This document shows, one piece after another, positions 3,345 to 6,506 of a DNA stretch of 6,506 bases. Both the position numbers and the translations under genes were made by a program. The stretch is from positions 1-6,506 of the forward strand of contig CAKSOR010000155.1 of assembly GCA_934477985.1 (NCBI GenBank). The letters are read 5' to 3'. The stretch's first letter is position 1, and the number at the start of each line of letters is the position of its first letter. Source of the DNA: an uncultured Eubacteriales bacterium. Lineage in GTDB: Bacteria > Bacillota > Clostridia > Oscillospirales > CAG-272. Under the pieces are notes generated by a model. The model ran no database searches. It saw only the letters and a program-made list of their open reading frames with translations, and was not told the DNA's origin.

Positions 3345-6281
3345 ATGAAAACAAAACTGCTTACACTCATCACGGCGGCGCTGCTCGCACTTACGCTCGC
3401 CGGATGCGATGAGAAACCCGGCTCATCCACGACCGACGAGCCGCAGATCGTCACTGTCGCGCCGTCCGACGCGCTGAGTGTGGACGGATTCGTCGTGATG
3501 CGCGCCGACTCGTCGGATAAGACTGTGACCGACGCCTCTCTGAGGCTGAGGAACGCGATAAACGAAAAGGTCTCCGGCGCAGCCATAGAGATCGGCACTG
3601 ACTGGGTCAAGCGCGGAGACCCAGTACCGACCGGAACACCCGAGATTATAGTCGGCGACTCGAACCGCCTGACCGCGTCCGGGCTGAGGAAAGACGACTG
3701 TGAGTTCATCCGCGACGGAAACCGCGTCTACATATTGGGCGGCAGCTCCGAAGCCGTCTCGACCGCGGTCGACAGGTTCATCGGGAGCTATATCTGCGCG
3801 TCCGGACTAACAATTCCGGATAAGACCGACCTGAAACTCGCGGGAGATTATAAGATAGACAGACTCGTCATCGGCTCTGTGGAAACAAATGAGCTCAGGG
3901 TTTACAAGGGTTCCACGACCGCTGAAAAAAGCGAGACCTTCCGCAATCGGCTCATTCCGCTGCTTGAGGACGCGACCGGACTCACCGCGGTGATAGTCGA
4001 CTCGCCGGACGACGCGAACATCCTCTTCTCCGACTCGGAAAAGATACCGCAAGGGAGCTGGGGCTATGCCGCGGAGAACGGAAAGCTCACGCTGGTCGGA
4101 CGGAATTCAATCGAAAATATGAAACTGTACGGGTATTTCTCGTCGCTTACGATCCCGGAAGACAAAACGCTGAGCCTTGACGGCGTATACTCGGAAAAAC
4201 AGATGTCAAAGGAGGAATTTCTTGAAATGAAACAGCTTGTGATCTACCCGGAGTTTCCCGAGGCGATAAGGCGCGACTATACCTATGAGGTCAGCGTCAC
4301 GCAGGGCGACCGAACCGAAAAGCTCCCGGTTTACAACCATGTGATGGCAAGCACGGTCAGCCGCGGATATGACGGCGCGGACGACGCGCGCAGATTCTCG
4401 ATGTTCGCCTTCTCGGGCGAAGAGGTCAGGGTCGACATAAAGGTCAAGACCGATTTCACGTCATACTCGGTCATGCCGTCGGCTAAGAATTTCAGGCATG
4501 AGTTCAAGGACGGGGTGATTTCGGTTTACCTTGACAAGCCGGATTACTTCCTGATAAGGCTCGACGACAGCGACAACTCGATAATCTCGGTATTTGCCGA
4601 CGAACCTGAGTTCACGGACGAATACGATCCTGACGACCCGAATTTCATAAAAATAGAGGGCTGGGTCGAGCCCGAGGGCGGAATCTATGAGCTCAAAGAA
4701 CCGAATACGACTCTCTACATAGCGCCCGGTTCGGTGCTCAACGCCCGCGTCGACATCCGCGGAGAGGGCTCGAGAGTCGTCGGGCACGGCGCGATAGTCG
4801 ATCCGTTCGAGAATATCTACGAGTACGACATCCGTATAGGCGGAACCGAGGGCAGCGGAAAGCACCTGCTTAACGTCTCGGGCAACAACATAACTCTCGA
4901 CGGACCGATACTTCTCGACGCGCGCTGCTTCAACATCACGGTCGGCGGAAATAACCACGTCGTAAAGAACATGAAGGTCATGTCGACGATGATGACGACC
5001 GACGGAATCTCGGTCTACTGGGGCAAAAACGCATCTGTAGAGCACTGCTTTATCTACTGCGGCGACAACACTATCGTCTTCTCGGCTGAGAACACGACCT
5101 TCAGCGACATAACCGGCGGAACGACCTGCGCGTCGCTCTTCCCGCAGGGGAACCCCAAAAATGTGACGTTCGACGGAATTCACATCTTCCGCTCGGACGA
5201 CGGATTCGTCAACCACAACTACAACGGTTCAAAGGAGCAGCTCACCGCCGACGTGACGATGAAGAACCTCGACTCGGTCGACTGCACCTATATGCCGTGG
5301 TTCTTCCAGGGACGCAACATGGGCGAGGCTGTCAAGAATTTCACGATCGAGAACGTCTCGCTCGGCGATTCCTCGGCGCAGAAGATGACGAAGGTCTTCC
5401 GTTTTGTCAACGGCTCTAACTATATGGTGAGCGACAACTACAAAATGACGCTGAAAAATTTCGCGATAAACGGCAAGCTTGCCGGTTCATTTGATGAACT
5501 GAAGCTGAGTATCGAGGGCGAACCGAAGCATCCGGGCAACGAATACACCTACAGCGCTGATAAATTCGAGCCGGTCCTGCATAAATCGACAAAGGTCGGT
5601 TACAAAGCGCCGGACAAGGTCTTTGTCGGCGGCTGTCAGATATTCTTTGAGCACCCGATAATGAACGACGGCGGAATACTCCTCCCGGCAAAGGCGCTGA
5701 TGGATGAGCTTTACACCGAAAAGTGCGCCGCGACTGTCGATAAAAACGGCGTGAAGTACGTGAAAGCTGACGACCTCGTGAAGTCGGGAATGGCGGCTTC
5801 GGTCGCCGAGAAGGACGGTGCGCTTATCATCACACCGAATGTTCCGGATGAGATATTCAAGCCCGACAGCGGAGAGATCAGCAATTTCACCGAGTCGACC
5901 TGCTACGAGCTCGACCTCGTCACGTCGAAGGAGGGCGAAAAGACAGTCTACACGGTCTGCAACACGAAGAAAACGCTGAATTCAGGCATCGCGCGGGTCG
6001 TGACCGACGAGCTCAACAAGTTCGGCGCGGGAAAATATAAGTTCAGCTTCAGGGCGAAGGCGTCGGAGAGCGGCTCTCTGAGCATTCTCGTCTTCTACAA
6101 GAAAGCCGACACCGCGGCGAAGACCGTTAAGGTCAGCGAGGACTTTGCCGAATACAGCTTCGAGTTCGAGGTCACCGAGGCGCTTCTCGCCGAGAAGAAG
6201 ATAAACCTCGTCGTGCGCGGCACTGACAAGCCGCTCGAGAGCTTCTCGATGACCGACTTCTCGCTTACGAAGATCGGGTGA
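3345..6281 (+). CDS. Large secreted lipoprotein with a GH49/GH28-like right-handed beta-helix
   Basis: The 978-residue product begins with a lipoprotein signal peptide: MKTK, a hydrophobic core, then lipobox L-A-G-C with Cys21, predicting an extracellular membrane anchor. Residues about 33-165 form an alpha/beta domain like those preceding GH67/DUF4838-type catalytic domains (PEIIVGDSNR at 99-108, then RVYILGGS). About 172-275 looks like a diverged second copy. A beta-rich region (about 299-440) leads into a right-handed beta-helix (about 446-690) with LYIAPGSVLNARV near 457-469 and VVGHGAIVDP near 478-488, resembling GH49 dextranase-type proteins. TTDG (Asp553) and GDN (Asp574, Asn575) align with the GH28/GH49 catalytic NTDG...DD pattern, with the second Asp of the pair changed. 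A second DD is at 618-619. About 757-831 resembles a copper amine oxidase N-terminal domain; about 840-978 resembles a CBM4/9-type sandwich. Likely role: binding or cleaving a polysaccharide at the cell surface. Substrate and activity are unknown. Confidence 0.82.
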   Translation: MKTKLLTLITAALLALTLAGCDEKPGSSTTDEPQIVTVAPSDALSVDGFVVMRADSSDKTVTDASLRLRNAINEKVSGAAIEIGTDWVKRGDPVPTGTPEIIVGDSNRLTASGLRKDDCEFIRDGNRVYILGGSSEAVSTAVDRFIGSYICASGLTIPDKTDLKLAGDYKIDRLVIGSVETNELRVYKGSTTAEKSETFRNRLIPLLEDATGLTAVIVDSPDDANILFSDSEKIPQGSWGYAAENGKLTLVGRNSIENMKLYGYFSSLTIPEDKTLSLDGVYSEKQMSKEEFLEMKQLVIYPEFPEAIRRDYTYEVSVTQGDRTEKLPVYNHVMASTVSRGYDGADDARRFSMFAFSGEEVRVDIKVKTDFTSYSVMPSAKNFRHEFKDGVISVYLDKPDYFLIRLDDSDNSIISVFADEPEFTDEYDPDDPNFIKIEGWVEPEGGIYELKEPNTTLYIAPGSVLNARVDIRGEGSRVVGHGAIVDPFENIYEYDIRIGGTEGSGKHLLNVSGNNITLDGPILLDARCFNITVGGNNHVVKNMKVMSTMMTTDGISVYWGKNASVEHCFIYCGDNTIVFSAENTTFSDITGGTTCASLFPQGNPKNVTFDGIHIFRSDDGFVNHNYNGSKEQLTADVTMKNLDSVDCTYMPWFFQGRNMGEAVKNFTIENVSLGDSSAQKMTKVFRFVNGSNYMVSDNYKMTLKNFAINGKLAGSFDELKLSIEGEPKHPGNEYTYSADKFEPVLHKSTKVGYKAPDKVFVGGCQIFFEHPIMNDGGILLPAKALMDELYTEKCAATVDKNGVKYVKADDLVKSGMAASVAEKDGALIITPNVPDEIFKPDSGEISNFTESTCYELDLVTSKEGEKTVYTVCNTKKTLNSGIARVVTDELNKFGAGKYKFSFRAKASESGSLSILVFYKKADTAAKTVKVSEDFAEYSFEFEVTEALLAEKKINLVVRGTDKPLESFSMTDFSLTKIG

Positions 6282-6317
6282 AAAAACGACGGATAATATG
6301 TAAATAATCACATTTTT

Positions 6318-6354
6318 TACAATAACAGCTTGACAAATCCGAGCTGTTATTGTA
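6318..6354. repeat. 13-bp-arm dyad covering the -35 and spacer, operator candidate
   Basis: TACAATAACAGCT (6318-6330) and AGCTGTTATTGTA (6342-6354) are perfectly complementary across 11 nt. The dyad includes the first T of the -35, most of the spacer and the first bases of the -10. No T-run follows on either strand, so it is a poor terminator for the upstream gene. Its placement suits repressor control of the downstream promoter. Confidence 0.65.
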
Positions 6355-6358
6355 TTAT
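6330..6358 (+). promoter_or_regulatory. Promoter of the gene starting at 6477
   Basis: TTGACA (6330-6335) and TATTAT (6353-6358) are separated by 17 bp. The predicted start near 6365 gives a leader of about 112 nt. The gene therefore need not depend on read-through from the lipoprotein gene, after which I see no convincing terminator. Confidence 0.8.
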
Positions 6359-6375
6359 ATAGGTATAAAGGAAAC

Positions 6376-6440
6376 GCTGATTTAAGGTTGTTTTCACGCG
6401 GAAAATCCCATAAATTTCGTGAAAACTCCGATTATTCAGC
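6376..6440 (+). other. Imperfect hairpin in the leader of the last gene
   Basis: GTTTTCACG (6390-6398) and CGTGAAAAC (6418-6426) are perfect 9-bp arms around a 19-nt loop. GCTGA (6376-6380) and TCAGC (6436-6440) can close the structure from outside. There is no T-run, and the ribosome binding site lies 24 nt beyond. It could be an mRNA leader structure or a DNA operator; no known riboswitch is recognised. Confidence 0.45.
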
Positions 6441-6476
6441 TTATCCTGAAATATCCCCCCGAACAGGAGACACATC

Positions 6477-6506
6477 ATGAAAGAATTACGCTACAGACAG
6501 GTGCAC
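6477..6506 (+). CDS. Start of a gene cut by the window edge, possibly a glycoside hydrolase
   Basis: ATG 6477 follows AGGAG (6465-6469) at 7 nt and opens a frame that runs to the window end, giving MKELRYRQVH. Ten residues cannot identify a family. The opening resembles N-termini I recall from large hypothetical glycosidase-like proteins of gut Clostridia that continue into an LDFHTS-type motif, and a position after a glycan-related lipoprotein would fit, but this is a weak inference. The gene has its own promoter (6330-6358), an overlapping dyad and a structured leader. Confidence 0.7.
   Translation, partial: MKELRYRQVH

Noticed and set aside
4461..5216. 251-codon minus-strand frame inside the lipoprotein gene
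   Set aside because: Long antisense frames are expected in GC-rich coding DNA. The product is a low-complexity Val/Arg/Asp-rich sequence with no domain, and the sense gene is clearly real.
6278..6320. A-run at the lipoprotein stop codon pairing with the T-run at 6313-6318 as a terminator
   Set aside because: The stem is almost all A-T with a 26-nt loop, and the T-run is inside the stem. It is too weak to call.
3130..6341. Shared 9-mer CGGATTTGT (3130-3138) and its complement ACAAATCCG (6333-6341) as a regulatory repeat
   Set aside because: One 9-bp match between two intergenic regions of this size is expected fairly often by chance, and the second copy overlaps promoter consensus bases.

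Overview
The window looks like chromosomal DNA of a Gram-positive, Clostridia-type bacterium, probably a gut or other carbohydrate-degrading anaerobe. The evidence is a MazF very close to the Bacillus EndoA/NdoA type, an OmpR/HAMP-kinase pair of Firmicutes type, housekeeping promoters near the sigma-A consensus with 17-bp spacers, and a lipoprotein built from modules common in plant- or host-glycan users. Coding DNA is GC-rich and the gaps are clearly more AT-rich. I see no transposase, CRISPR array or phage gene. Genus-level placement is not possible from sequence reading alone.

Layout: (1) 4-165, minus strand: a complete tRNA-Gly(CCC) unit with consensus promoter, encoded CCA and intrinsic terminator. 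(2) 260-610, plus: mazF, an mRNA-interferase toxin gene with both catalytic residues and no room for an antitoxin gene upstream. (3) 611-821: a noncoding gap packed with DnaA-box-like 9-mers, several arranged as inverted pairs. (4) 822-3039: strong promoter, then an OmpR-family response regulator and its overlapping sensor histidine kinase, followed by a GC-rich hairpin. (5) 3040-3344: a 305-bp gap with hairpins, a perfect-consensus promoter and a long leader closed by a 16-bp stem; no recognised riboswitch class. (6) 3345-6281: a 978-residue secreted lipoprotein with two tandem small N-terminal domains, a right-handed beta-helix resembling GH49/GH28 enzymes, a copper-amine-oxidase-N-like domain and a C-terminal carbohydrate-binding-like sandwich. 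(7) 6282-6476: a promoter whose -35 and spacer are covered by a 13-bp-arm dyad, then a second leader with an imperfect hairpin. (8) 6477-6506: first ten codons of another gene, cut by the window edge.

The two-component pair probably senses an extracytoplasmic signal and may control its own promoter through an 8-bp direct repeat over the -35. The lipoprotein and the following gene look like part of a glycan-use locus, each with its own promoter and an AGCTGTT/AACAGCT dyad that could reflect a shared regulator. The most unusual elements are the DnaA-box cluster away from any visible dnaA or dnaN gene, the structured leader before the lipoprotein gene, and the altered putative active site of the beta-helix protein.
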